A stretch of DNA of 21,292 nucleotides from an uncultured Faecalibacterium sp. Its GTDB lineage: Bacteria; Bacillota; Clostridia; Oscillospirales; Ruminococcaceae. Numbering within the stretch: position 1 is the first letter of the stretch; every line of letters starts with the position of its first letter. Under the pieces are notes generated by a model. It did not search any database, was not told where the DNA came from, and saw only the letters and a list, made by a program, of their open reading frames with translations. Shown here one piece after another: positions 13,719 to 21,292 of the stretch. The stretch covers positions 1 to 21,292 of the forward strand of contig CAKTCK010000032.1 in NCBI GenBank assembly GCA_934539245.1, in the 5' to 3' direction. The translations under genes were made by a program, and so were the position numbers.

Positions 13719-16700
13719 GTGAACTCACAGCAAATACCCGTCCCTTTGCCCACCTGCATATCCATACGGAATACAGCCTTCTGGACGGTGCCTGCCGCAT
13801 CGACCAGCTGATGGAGCGGGTGAAGGAGTGCGGGCAGACCGCCATTGCCTGCACCGACCACGGCGTGATGTACGGCTGTGTGCAGTTTTATAAGGCAGCT
13901 AAAAAGGCGGGCATCAAGCCCATTATCGGCTGTGAGGTCTATGTTGCCACCCGTACCCGCTTTGACAAGGTAAATAAAATAGACGGAAACAACCACCTGA
14001 TTTTACTGTGCAAAAACGAGACCGGCTATAAGAACCTGATCAAAATGGTCTCGGCCGGTTTTGTGGAGGGCTTTTACTCCAAGCCCCGCGTGGATAAGCA
14101 GCTTTTGGAGCAATACCACGAGGGACTTATTTGCCTTTCGGCCTGTCTGGCGGGCGAGATCCCGCAGGCCATTCTGGCAGGGGACTACGAGCGCGCAAAG
14201 GCAACAGCGCTGTGGTACCGGGATCTTTTCGGTGCAGAGAATTACTATATCGAGCTGCAGGATCACGGCCTGAAGGAGGATACCACCGTTCTGCCGCAGC
14301 TGATCAAGCTTTCCCGGGAGACGGGTATCCCCATGGCAGCCACCAACGACGCCCATTATCTGCGCAAAGAGGACGCCAAGATGCAGAGCATCCTGCTTTG
14401 CATCCAGACCGGCAAGACCATTCAGGATGCCGACCGCATGGAGTTCCAAACCGATGAATTCTACGTCAAGACCACCGACGAGATGTACGAGCTGTTCTCC
14501 ATGGTGCCGGAGGCCTGTGCCAATACGGCAAAGATCGCCGAGCAGTGCAATTTTGACTTTGAGTTCGGCCACACCAAGATCCCTTACTACAAAGCCCCGG
14601 ACGGCATGGACAATCAAGCTTACTTTGAAAAGCTCTGCTGGGACGGCTTGGAACGCCGCTACGGCCCGGACGTGCCGCAGGCCAACATCGACCGCCTGAA
14701 ATACGAGATCGGCGTGGTCAAGACCATGGGATATACCAACTATTATCTCATCGTGTGGGACTACATCAATTTTGCAAAAAGTCAGGGCATCCCGGTGGGG
14801 CCGGGACGCGGCTCCGGCGCAGGCAGTATCGCCGCCTACTGCGTGGGCATCACGGATATCGACCCCATCCGCTATAACCTGATCTTCGAGCGCTTTTTGA
14901 ACCCTGAACGCGTCAGTATGCCGGATTTTGACGTGGACTTCTGCTACGAGCGTCGGCAGGAGGTCATCGACTACGTCAACCGCAAATACGGTGCGGACCA
15001 TGTGGCGCAGATCGTCACCTTTGGTACTATGGCCGCACGCAACGCCATCCGTGATGTTGGTCGCGTGATGGGCATCCCGTACCAGCAGGTGGATGTGGTG
15101 GCAAAGCTTGTGCCCATGGAACTGAAGATGACCCTGAAACGGGCGTTGGAGGTTTCCAGTGAGCTGAAAAAGCTCTACGATACCGACCCGCAGGTGACCG
15201 AGCTCATTGACACCGCATTAAAGGTAGAAGGTATGCCCCGGCACGCCTCTACCCACGCGGCGGGCGTGGTCATCACGCCGGAGCCGACCGATTATTATCT
15301 GCCGCTTGCCACCAACGATGGCCTGCCGGTGACCCAGTTCAACATGACCGAGATCGAAGAACTGGGTCTTTTGAAGATGGACTTTCTGGGTCTGCGCACC
15401 CTGACTGTCATCCGGGACGCAGAGGTGGCGGTGCAAAAGCAGCACCCGGCGTTCTCCATCCGTGATCTGGATTATGACGACCCGGACACCTATAAAATGC
15501 TGGGTCAGGGCGATACCGAGGGCGTGTTCCAGCTGGAATCCTCCGGCATGAAGCAGGTGCTTGTGGGTTTGCAGCCCCAGAATCTTGAAGATGTCATCGC
15601 CCTGATCAGCCTGTACCGCCCGGGTCCCATGGACTCTATTCCCACCTATCTGCGCAACCGGCACGAGCCGGACAAAATCAGCTACAAGACCCCGCAGCTG
15701 GCGCACATTCTGGATGTGACCAACGGCTGCATCGTCTATCAGGAACAGGTCATGCAGATCTTCCGGGAGCTGGCAGGCTTCTCCTTCGGGCAGGCAGATA
15801 ACGTCCGCCGCGCCATGAGCAAAAAGAAGCACGCCGTCATGGAAGCAGAGCGGGAGCACTTTGTGCACGGCTGTACCGAGCCCGGTCACGAATGCCCGGG
15901 CTGCGTTGCCAACGGCATCCCGGAGCAGGTGGCAAATCAGATCTACGACGAGATGTCCAGCTTTGCGTCCTACGCTTTCAATAAGAGCCATGCAGCCTGC
16001 TATGCCTATGTGGCTTTCCAGACTGCTTACCTCAAGTGCCATTACCCCAGCCAGTTCATGGCAGCATTGCTCACCAGCGTGCTGGATAATACGGATAAGG
16101 TCATTGAGTATTCTGGCGAGTGCGCCCGTTTGGGCATCAAAGTGCTGCCGCCGGACGTGAACATCTCCAACGGCGGCTTTACTGCAGATGATAACGGTCA
16201 GATCCGTTTTGGCCTGAACGCCGTGAAAAACGTAGGCCGCAACCTCATCGAGAACGCAGTCACTGAGCGCAGGGAAAAGCCCTACACCAGCCTTTACGAT
16301 TTCTGCAAGCGGCTGCACGGCAGCGAGCTGAACCGCCGCGCGGTGGAAAGCCTGATCAAAGCCGGTGCCTTTGACTGTTTCGGCTCCAATCGCCACAGCA
16401 TGGTGGAAGCGGTAGAGGGCATCCTCAAGAGCATCGAGACCGACTCCCGCCGCAATCTGGAAGGGCAGCTGGATCTGTTCTCCGTAATGAGCGGGGAAGT
16501 GCAGCAAAGCCCGCAGGAGGACGTTTACGAGATCCGTCCCTTGGCAGAGTACACCCCTGCCGAGCTGCTGCAACAGGAAAAAGAGGTCAGCGGTCTGTAC
16601 CTGTCCGGCCATCCGCTGGATGCTTACCGGGAAAAATCTGCCCGTATCGGCTCCCACACCATCAAGGCTCTCACCGGCGAGGATGCTCATGTGCAGGACG

Positions 16701-17224
16701 GCGAGAAGGTGCGTATCGTGTGTGCTGTGGTCAAAAACCGCATGATGACGACCAAATCCAACAGCATGATGGCCTTTACCAGCGTGGAGGATCTGACCGG
16801 CACCATGGAGGTGATCGTGTTCCCCAAGGTGCTGGACCGCTTCCGGGATGCCATTCAGGAAAACGCTGTTGTGGTCATCGATGGTCGACTTTCTGTGCGG
16901 GAGGATGAAGCCTCAAAGCTGCTGGCAGACAGCATTCTGCCCATAGACAGCTACGACCCGACCCGCTTGGACAAAGGCCGCCCGGACCCTGTCAAAGCAG
17001 CTGCCCGGCGGGTATTCATCCGTCTGCCGTCCCGCAGCTGCCCCCAGTACGACAAAGTGGTGAACCTGTTGGAAATCTTCGATGGCGATATCCCGGTGAT
17101 TTTGTATCTGGAGGATACCAAGCAGAAGCTGGCCGCACCGCGCCGGCTGTACACTTCTGGGCATCCGCTCTTCTTCAAAGAGCTGGAACGGCTGCTGGGC
17201 GCAGAAAACGTTGCAACAAAATAA
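13715..17224 (+). CDS. dnaE: DNA polymerase III alpha subunit, DnaE type
   Basis: This 1169-residue polymerase has the DnaE order. The PHP domain (about 1-280) includes HLHIH (H13, H15, H17), CTDHG, GCEVYV, SACLAG and NDAHYL; its metal-binding residues look largely intact. The palm domain has GPGRGSGAGS, the catalytic aspartates D404 and D406 in PDFDVDF, and D556 in KMDFLGL. The fingers region includes ASYAFNKSHAACYAY. Helix-hairpin-helix motifs lie near 820-890, a perfect beta-clamp-binding pentapeptide QLDLF is at 918-922, and an OB fold spans about 998-1080. A small Cys/His cluster (C720, H725, C727, C730) sits in the region before the NKSH motif. Firmicutes usually also carry PolC. Translation is coupled to whiA; no terminator is evident before pfkA. 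Confidence 0.97.
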   Translation: MSELTANTRPFAHLHIHTEYSLLDGACRIDQLMERVKECGQTAIACTDHGVMYGCVQFYKAAKKAGIKPIIGCEVYVATRTRFDKVNKIDGNNHLILLCKNETGYKNLIKMVSAGFVEGFYSKPRVDKQLLEQYHEGLICLSACLAGEIPQAILAGDYERAKATALWYRDLFGAENYYIELQDHGLKEDTTVLPQLIKLSRETGIPMAATNDAHYLRKEDAKMQSILLCIQTGKTIQDADRMEFQTDEFYVKTTDEMYELFSMVPEACANTAKIAEQCNFDFEFGHTKIPYYKAPDGMDNQAYFEKLCWDGLERRYGPDVPQANIDRLKYEIGVVKTMGYTNYYLIVWDYINFAKSQGIPVGPGRGSGAGSIAAYCVGITDIDPIRYNLIFERFLNPERVSMPDFDVDFCYERRQEVIDYVNRKYGADHVAQIVTFGTMAARNAIRDVGRVMGIPYQQVDVVAKLVPMELKMTLKRALEVSSELKKLYDTDPQVTELIDTALKVEGMPRHASTHAAGVVITPEPTDYYLPLATNDGLPVTQFNMTEIEELGLLKMDFLGLRTLTVIRDAEVAVQKQHPAFSIRDLDYDDPDTYKMLGQGDTEGVFQLESSGMKQVLVGLQPQNLEDVIALISLYRPGPMDSIPTYLRNRHEPDKISYKTPQLAHILDVTNGCIVYQEQVMQIFRELAGFSFGQADNVRRAMSKKKHAVMEAEREHFVHGCTEPGHECPGCVANGIPEQVANQIYDEMSSFASYAFNKSHAACYAYVAFQTAYLKCHYPSQFMAALLTSVLDNTDKVIEYSGECARLGIKVLPPDVNISNGGFTADDNGQIRFGLNAVKNVGRNLIENAVTERREKPYTSLYDFCKRLHGSELNRRAVESLIKAGAFDCFGSNRHSMVEAVEGILKSIETDSRRNLEGQLDLFSVMSGEVQQSPQEDVYEIRPLAEYTPAELLQQEKEVSGLYLSGHPLDAYREKSARIGSHTIKALTGEDAHVQDGEKVRIVCAVVKNRMMTTKSNSMMAFTSVEDLTGTMEVIVFPKVLDRFRDAIQENAVVVIDGRLSVREDEASKLLADSILPIDSYDPTRLDKGRPDPVKAAARRVFIRLPSRSCPQYDKVVNLLEIFDGDIPVILYLEDTKQKLAAPRRLYTSGHPLFFKELERLLGAENVATK

Positions 17225-17353
17225 CATATTTGTGCACGAATGGCACCACATGGGACGATTTTAAATTTGATGAGTTGCACAAACTGCAAAAATAACGCGA
17301 TATAACGCCATTATATCGTGTTGCATAGATTTGCATAAAGTCTCAAAACCCTA
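17225..17353 (+). promoter_or_regulatory. dnaE-pfkA intergenic region with phased direct repeats and a palindrome
   Basis: No gene or convincing terminator is visible after dnaE. Two pairs of 10-bp direct repeats lie upstream of the pfkA -35: ATAACGCGAT/ATAACGCCAT (17292-17311) and TTGCATAGAT/TTGCATAAAG (17321-17340). An inverted repeat, CGCGATATAA and TTATATCGTG around a 5-bp loop, spans 17296-17320. The spacing of about one helical turn suggests a regulator binding site, but no known regulator is recognised. Confidence 0.45.
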
Positions 17354-17383
17354 TTGAAATTTGTCTGGATGGTGTGCTATAAT
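17354..17383 (+). promoter_or_regulatory. pfkA promoter with extended -10
   Basis: TTGAAA (17354-17359), an 18-bp spacer and a perfect TATAAT (17378-17383), preceded by TGC as an extended -10. Transcription would start near 17390, leaving a leader of about 107 nt. The leader can form two hairpins: TGTTGC/GCAACA (17404-17409 with 17413-17418) and GCCTGT/ACAGGC (17420-17425 with 17443-17448). Confidence 0.8.
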
Positions 17384-17496
17384 CATTAAAGGCGAATCAA
17401 AGCTGTTGCAAAGCAACAAGCCTGTTTCGGGAAGAAGAGGTTACAGGCAAAAGGGTAAATGAAGAACTGAACTGTAAATTGGAGGGAATCTCTCGT

Positions 17497-18471
17497 ATGG
17501 AAAAGCAAATCAAAACGATTGGCGTGCTTACAAGCGGTGGTGATGCTCCCGGCATGAACGCTGCTGTGCGCGCTGTGGTACGCACTGGCCTGCACAAGGG
17601 CTTCCGTATGATCGGCATTCAGCGCGGCTATAACGGCCTGCTGAACGGCGAGTGCTTTGAAATGAACCTGCGCAGCGTTTCTAACATCATCTCTGCTGGC
17701 GGCACCATTCTGTATACGGCACGCTGCCTAGAGTTCAAGACCAAGGAAGGTCAGGATAAGGGCGCTGAAAAGTGCCGCGAGCTGGGCATTGATGCGCTGG
17801 TCGTTATCGGTGGCGACGGCTCTTACCGCGGTGCCCGCGCACTGGCACACCGCGGCATCCCCATGATCGGTCTGCCCGGTACCATTGATAACGATATCGC
17901 CTGCACGGATTACACCATCGGCTACGATACCGCCATGAACACTGCGCTGGAAATGATCGACAAGCTGCGCGACACCACCCAGAGCCACGACCGCTGCAGT
18001 GTGGTCGAGGTCATGGGCCGTAACGCCGGTTACATCGCTCTGAACGTGGCCATCGCCTCCGGCGCTATGGCTGTGCTGCTGCCCGAGAAGGAATTCGATA
18101 TGCAGCGCGACATTCTGGATAAGATTGCCGAGACCCAAAAGACCGGCAAGCGCCACTTTATCATCATCGTGGCTGAGGGCGTGGGTCATGCACAGGAAAT
18201 CGCCAACGAGATCCAGGCACGCACTGGTATCGATTCCCGCGCAACGATTCTGGGTCATGTGCAGCGCGGTGGTTCTCCCACTCTGCGCGACCGCGTGAAT
18301 GCTTCTGCCATGGGCTATCAGGCTGTCTGCCTGCTGGAGCAGGGCAAGTATAACCGCATCGTCGGCATGAAGGGCGAGAAGCTGGTGGACTACCCTGTGG
18401 ACGAGGCTTTGGAGATGACCAAGAGCCTTGACCCCGTGCTGGTGGACGTGTGTAACACAATTTCCATCTGA
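17497..18471 (+). CDS. pfkA: ATP-dependent 6-phosphofructokinase
   Basis: This 324-residue glycolytic enzyme phosphorylates fructose 6-phosphate with ATP. Motifs are GVLTSGGDAPGMNAAVRAVV (9-28), GGDGS (105-109), catalytic PGTIDND (127-133, D131 the likely base), MGRNAG (173-178) and HVQRGGSPTLRDR (254-266). Gly108 in GGDGS, rather than Asp, marks an ATP-using and not a pyrophosphate-using enzyme. The length is normal for the bacterial tetramer (about 320). I chose the start at 17497 because GGAGGG at 17481-17486 is well spaced; an upstream in-frame codon would overlap that site. Codons are strongly biased towards abundant tRNAs, as expected for high expression. It has its own promoter and terminator, and pyruvate kinase does not follow it. 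Confidence 0.97.
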   Translation: MEKQIKTIGVLTSGGDAPGMNAAVRAVVRTGLHKGFRMIGIQRGYNGLLNGECFEMNLRSVSNIISAGGTILYTARCLEFKTKEGQDKGAEKCRELGIDALVVIGGDGSYRGARALAHRGIPMIGLPGTIDNDIACTDYTIGYDTAMNTALEMIDKLRDTTQSHDRCSVVEVMGRNAGYIALNVAIASGAMAVLLPEKEFDMQRDILDKIAETQKTGKRHFIIIVAEGVGHAQEIANEIQARTGIDSRATILGHVQRGGSPTLRDRVNASAMGYQAVCLLEQGKYNRIVGMKGEKLVDYPVDEALEMTKSLDPVLVDVCNTISI

Positions 18472-18496
18472 TCCATCTGATTTTAACGTTAAATAC

Positions 18497-18539
18497 AAGA
18501 GCTATCCGTTCGGTTTTTCTGAGCGGATGGCTCTTTTTT
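18497..18539 (+). terminator. Intrinsic terminator of pfkA
   Basis: Arms 18497-18511 and 18521-18535 pair over 15 bp (two G-T wobbles) around a 9-nt loop. A T run (18534-18539) overlaps and follows the 3' arm. It starts 25 bp after the pfkA stop. Confidence 0.93.
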
Positions 18540-18592
18540 GCTGCCGATTTTTCAGAGCTGACGTATGATAAGTAAAATTCAACAACTTTTTG

Positions 18593-18621
18593 TTTACAAA
18601 TGCTTCCGAATAAGTTATACT
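18593..18621 (+). promoter_or_regulatory. Promoter of the mmcQ-like/GyrI-like operon
   Basis: TTTACA (18593-18598), a 17-bp spacer and TATACT (18616-18621). The transcript would start near 18628, only about 16 nt before the ATG, so the leader holds little more than the GGAGGTG ribosome site (18632-18638). Confidence 0.7.
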
Positions 18622-18643
18622 GAGAAAAAACGGAGGTGCCGCC

Positions 18644-19027
18644 ATGAAATACAGCTGGATCGACACGGAGCTTTTACAAAAGCCTAGCGTTACCAAAGAC
18701 TTACAGACAGAGTGGAACTGGATAAGATATCACATCGGCGGCAAAATGTTTGCAGCCGTCTGTCTGGATGATGCCACGGGAAAGCCGGTGTATATTACCT
18801 GCAAGCTAGAACCCGCCGAGGGCGATTTTCTGCGCAGACAGTATAAGGACATCATTCCGGGCTACTACATGAATAAGGTGCACTGGAACTCCGTAAAAGC
18901 AGAGGGAAACGTACCGGACGCACTGCTGCGGGAGATGCTGGAAAAATCTTACCGGCTGGTGCTGGGCAGCTTCAGCAAAAAGAAACAGCGCGCGCTGCTG
19001 GAAGGAGAAAAGAAAGATGCCATTTGA
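18644..19027 (+). CDS. MmcQ/YjbR family DNA-binding-like protein
   Basis: This 127-residue protein has the YjbR/MmcQ pattern: W26 early, KMFA (34-37), the strand YITCKLEP (50-57), then YKDIIPGYYMNKVHWNSV (67-84) and KSYRLVLGSFSKKKQ (101-115). The family folds like a CyaY/DNA-binding domain and is often annotated as MmcQ after the mitomycin cluster. A biochemical function is not established, and a role in drug resistance should not be assumed. The start has a near-perfect GGAGGTG site 5 nt upstream. Its last 11 bases overlap the next gene, so the two are likely co-translated. Confidence 0.88.
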   Translation: MKYSWIDTELLQKPSVTKDLQTEWNWIRYHIGGKMFAAVCLDDATGKPVYITCKLEPAEGDFLRRQYKDIIPGYYMNKVHWNSVKAEGNVPDALLREMLEKSYRLVLGSFSKKKQRALLEGEKKDAI

Positions 19028-19652
19028 CTATAAGAAGGAATACAAAGAATTTTATCTCCCGCCGCAGAAACCGCAGATCATTAACGTCCCTGCGATAGAT
19101 TTTGTGGCGGTGCAGGGGAAAGGCGACCCCAACGACCCGGCAGGGGAATACAAGGCAGCGATGGAACTGCTGTACGGCATTGCGTTTACCATTAAAATGA
19201 GCTATAAGGGCAGCCACAAGATGGACGGCTATTTTGAATATGTTGTTCCACCACTGGAGGGACTGTGGCATCAGCCCGGGACAGAGGGTGTGGATTTTGC
19301 CGACAAGTCGTCTTTTATCTGGACCTCCATGATTCGTCTGCCGGAATTTGTCACCCGTGCCGAATTTGACTGGGCAGTGCAGGAGGCCACCGCCAAAAAG
19401 AAAAAGGACTTTTCTAAAGTGGAATTTTTCACCTACGATGAAGGGCTGTGCGTGCAGTGTATGCACATCGGCCCCTACGACACCGAACCGGAGACCCTGC
19501 GGCAGCTGGATGCGTTTGCAGTGGAGCAGGGGTATTGCCCGGATTTTTCAGACACACGCTTCCATCACGAGATCTATCTGGGCGACCCGCGCCGCACTGC
19601 ACCGGAGAAGCTGAAAACCGTGCTGCGGCATCCGATCCGCAAAATAGAATAA
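19017..19652 (+). CDS. GyrI-like small-molecule-binding domain protein
   Basis: This 211-residue protein is a stand-alone GyrI/SHV-type (AraC effector-binding-like) domain with no DNA-binding helix-turn-helix. It opens MPFDYKKEYKEFY, followed by the strand I-D-F-V-A-V-Q-G-K-G-D-P-N, and an A-A-M-E-L-L-Y-G helix. The second half has E-F-F-T-Y-D-E-G-L-C-V-Q-C-M-H-I-G-P-Y-D (split at about 140-160) and ends with H-E-I-Y-L-G-D-P-R-R, typical of this family in Firmicutes. Such domains bind hydrophobic or drug-like compounds, and some hydrolyse cyclopropanoid DNA-damaging agents. The substrate here is unknown. It overlaps the mmcQ-like gene by 11 bp, with AAGGAG at 19002-19007. Confidence 0.85.
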   Translation: MPFDYKKEYKEFYLPPQKPQIINVPAIDFVAVQGKGDPNDPAGEYKAAMELLYGIAFTIKMSYKGSHKMDGYFEYVVPPLEGLWHQPGTEGVDFADKSSFIWTSMIRLPEFVTRAEFDWAVQEATAKKKKDFSKVEFFTYDEGLCVQCMHIGPYDTEPETLRQLDAFAVEQGYCPDFSDTRFHHEIYLGDPRRTAPEKLKTVLRHPIRKIE

Positions 19653-19693
19653 CAGAAAACTTCACAAAAACTGTCGCTTTTTGTTGTGAGATG

Positions 19694-19702
19694 TGCTATA
19701 CT
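19694..19702 (+). promoter_or_regulatory. guaA promoter (extended -10)
   Basis: TGC followed by TATACT (19697-19702) forms an extended -10. No good -35 lies at 16-18 bp. The leader would be about 37 nt, too short for a purine riboswitch. Confidence 0.6.
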
Positions 19703-19745
19703 AAAATTATCTGTAGAAACTCACTTAAAAATGGAGGAAAACATC

Positions 19746-21292
19746 ATGCAGCATGAAACTGTCATCGTGCTGGACTTTGGCGGACAGTACAATCAGCTGA
19801 TTGCCCGCCGCGTCCGAGAAAATAATGTCTACTGCGAGATCTATTCCTATAAAACCGATCTTTCGGTCATCAAGGCCAAGAATCCCAAGGGCATCATCTT
19901 CACCGGCGGCCCCAACAGCGTTTATCTGGAGGATTCTCCCACCATCGACCCTGAGATCTTCAGCTGGGGCGTGCCTGTGCTGGGCATCTGCTACGGCAGC
20001 CAGCTGATGATGCACCTGCTGGGCGGTCATGTCTGCCGCGCTCCCGAGCGTGAGTACGGCAAGACCGAGGTGTTCGTGAACACCGAGAGCAAGCTGTTCA
20101 CCGATGTGCAGCCCTCTACCATCTGCTGGATGAGCCACAACGACTACATCGAGCAGGCGGCTCCCGGCTTTGAGATTACTGCCCACACCGCAAACTGCCC
20201 TGTGGCAGCCGTTGAAAATGCCGAAAAAGGTCTGTACGCGGTGCAGTTCCACCCGGAGGTGCTGCATACCGCCGAGGGCAAGAAGATGCTGCGCAACTTT
20301 GTGTACAACGTCTGCGGCTGCTCCGGCGACTGGAAGATGGATTCCTTTGTAGAGAACAACGTCAAGGCTCTGCGGGAGCGCATCGGCGAGGGTAAGGTGC
20401 TGTGCGCCCTGTCCGGCGGCGTGGATTCCTCCGTGCTGGCCGCTATGCTGGCCAAGGCCATCGGCAAGCAGCTGACCTGCGTGTTCGTGGATCACGGTCT
20501 GCTGCGTAAGAACGAAAAGGAAGAGGTCTGCTCTGTCTTTGGCCCGGGTAATGCCAACGGCTTCGACATCAACTTCATCTGCGTAGATGCCCGCGACCGC
20601 TACTTCAGCAAGCTGAAGGGTGTCATCGAGCCGGAGCGCAAGCGCAAGATCATCGGCGAAGAGTTCATCCGCGTGTTCGAGGAAGAGGCTAAGAAGATCG
20701 GCAAGGTGGACTTCCTTGCACAGGGCACCATCTACCCCGACGTAGTGGAGAGCGGTCTGGGCGGCGAGTCCACCGTTATCAAGAGCCACCACAACGTGGG
20801 CGGTCTGCCCGATACCGTGGACTTCAAGGAACTGGTGGAGCCTCTGCGCAACCTGTTCAAGGACGAAGTCCGTCAGGCCGGCCGTGAACTGGGTCTGCCC
20901 GAGTATCTGGTCAGCCGTCAGCCGTTCCCCGGCCCCGGTCTGGGCATCCGCATCATCGGCGAGGTGACCCCCGAGAAGGTCACCATCGTGCAGGACGCTG
21001 ACGCAATCTGGCGCGAAGAAATCGCCAAGGCCGGTCTGGATAAGGAAATCAGCCAGTATTATGCAGCTTTGACCAATATGCACAGCGTTGGCGTTATGGG
21101 CGACGAGCGCACCTACGATTACGCCGTTGCGCTGCGCGCCGTGACCACCACCGACTTCATGACCGCAGAAAGCTACGATATGCCGTGGGATGTTCTGGGT
21201 ACTGTCACCAGCCGCATCGTCAACGAAGTCAAGCACGTCAACCGCGTGTTCTACGATTGCACCGGTAAGCCGCCTGCAACGATCGAGCTCGA
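19746..21292 (+). CDS. guaA: GMP synthase (glutamine-hydrolysing), 3' end cut
   Basis: 515 full codons are present and the frame is open at the window end. The last residues, KPPATIEL, correspond to the family C-terminus (usually KPPATIEWE), so only about one to three codons are missing. The enzyme converts XMP to GMP using ATP and glutamine ammonia. The class I amidotransferase domain has the catalytic triad C82 in GICYGSQ, H169 and E171 in QFHPE. The ATP-pyrophosphatase domain has the P-loop SGGVDSS (223-229), [10 protein letters not shown], then [11 protein letters not shown], and the dimerisation domain with [13 protein letters not shown]. All catalytic parts are intact. GGAGGA at 19733-19738 fixes the start. 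Codon bias is strong, as for a highly expressed gene. Confidence 0.97.
   Translation, partial: MQHETVIVLDFGGQYNQLIARRVRENNVYCEIYSYKTDLSVIKAKNPKGIIFTGGPNSVYLEDSPTIDPEIFSWGVPVLGICYGSQLMMHLLGGHVCRAPEREYGKTEVFVNTESKLFTDVQPSTICWMSHNDYIEQAAPGFEITAHTANCPVAAVENAEKGLYAVQFHPEVLHTAEGKKMLRNFVYNVCGCSGDWKMDSFVENNVKALRERIGEGKVLCALSGGVDSSVLAAMLAKAIGKQLTCVFVDHGLLRKNEKEEVCSVFGPGNANGFDINFICVDARDRYFSKLKGVIEPERKRKIIGEEFIRVFEEEAKKIGKVDFLAQGTIYPDVVESGLGGESTVIKSHHNVGGLPDTVDFKELVEPLRNLFKDEVRQAGRELGLPEYLVSRQPFPGPGLGIRIIGEVTPEKVTIVQDADAIWREEIAKAGLDKEISQYYAALTNMHSVGVMGDERTYDYAVALRAVTTTDFMTAESYDMPWDVLGTVTSRIVNEVKHVNRVFYDCTGKPPATIEL

Noticed and set aside
15218..16690. 490-codon open frame on the minus strand inside dnaE
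   Set aside because: It is an antisense shadow of the DnaE catalytic region; the translation has no membrane segment or domain pattern.
17225..17290. Terminator after dnaE
   Set aside because: Only a 4-bp GTGC/GCAC pairing is found with no T run, so read-through into pfkA or factor-dependent termination is as likely.
19662..19689. AT-rich hairpin between the GyrI-like gene and guaA
   Set aside because: The stem is weak, needs a 3-nt bulge and is followed by no T tract; it is not a convincing terminator.
19703..19745. Purine riboswitch before guaA
   Set aside because: The leader of about 37 nt is too short and shows none of the three-helix purine aptamer features.
19725..21236. 503-codon open frame on the minus strand opposite guaA
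   Set aside because: It mirrors guaA, whose codons are GC-rich at third positions and so leave the antisense frame free of stops. No ribosome site or recognisable domain is seen, and guaA is certain.

Overview
The window looks like the chromosome of a butyrate-producing Firmicute of the class Clostridia. The gene content and GC-rich third codon positions point to the Oscillospirales/Ruminococcaceae, for example Faecalibacterium or a close relative. This assignment is inferred from electron-transfer flavoprotein genes, the hprK-murB-rapZ-whiA-dnaE-pfkA neighbourhood and codon use; no 16S gene or other definitive marker is present. I see no tRNA, rRNA, CRISPR array, insertion sequence or phage gene.

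Layout. (1) 1-1578: the end of an etfB-etfA operon, closed by a strong UUCG-loop terminator. (2) 1588-5930: two divergent membrane-protein operons. On the minus strand is a DUF421 gene with a DUF4363 gene; on the plus strand is a three-gene GerA/GerB/GerC-type spore germinant-receptor operon. They share an 83-bp intergenic region. (3) 5927-9862: a minus-strand operon with a Na/Pi cotransporter carrying a C-terminal PhoU domain, an OmpR/PhoB-type response regulator and a sensor histidine kinase. Pho-box-like TTTACA repeats lie upstream, and the terminator sits inside the 3' end of the converging gerC-like gene. (4) 9931-17224: hprK-murB-rapZ-whiA-dnaE, a closely packed plus-strand group covering carbon-catabolite signalling, cell-wall synthesis, small-RNA/amino-sugar control, a WhiA regulator and the replicative polymerase. 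The yvcK-type gene often found between rapZ and whiA is absent. (5) 17225-18539: pfkA with its own extended -10 promoter, helically phased direct repeats upstream and a strong terminator. (6) 18593-19652: a small operon of an MmcQ/YjbR-family protein and a GyrI-like protein. (7) 19697-21292: guaA, cut by the window end about two codons before its expected stop.

How the genes connect. Regions 4 and 5 link glycolytic flux (PfkA) with HPr kinase/phosphorylase and cell-wall precursor supply. Region 3 is probably a phosphate-uptake and phosphate-sensing unit that controls itself. Region 2 is the most surprising part. Ger proteins normally sit in the inner membrane of a dormant spore, and some DUF421 proteins are also spore-membrane proteins, yet Faecalibacterium is described as non-sporulating. 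Most of the window is conserved housekeeping sequence. I do not see a clearly undescribed system; the best candidates for follow-up are the compact ger/DUF421 locus and several regulatory arrays.
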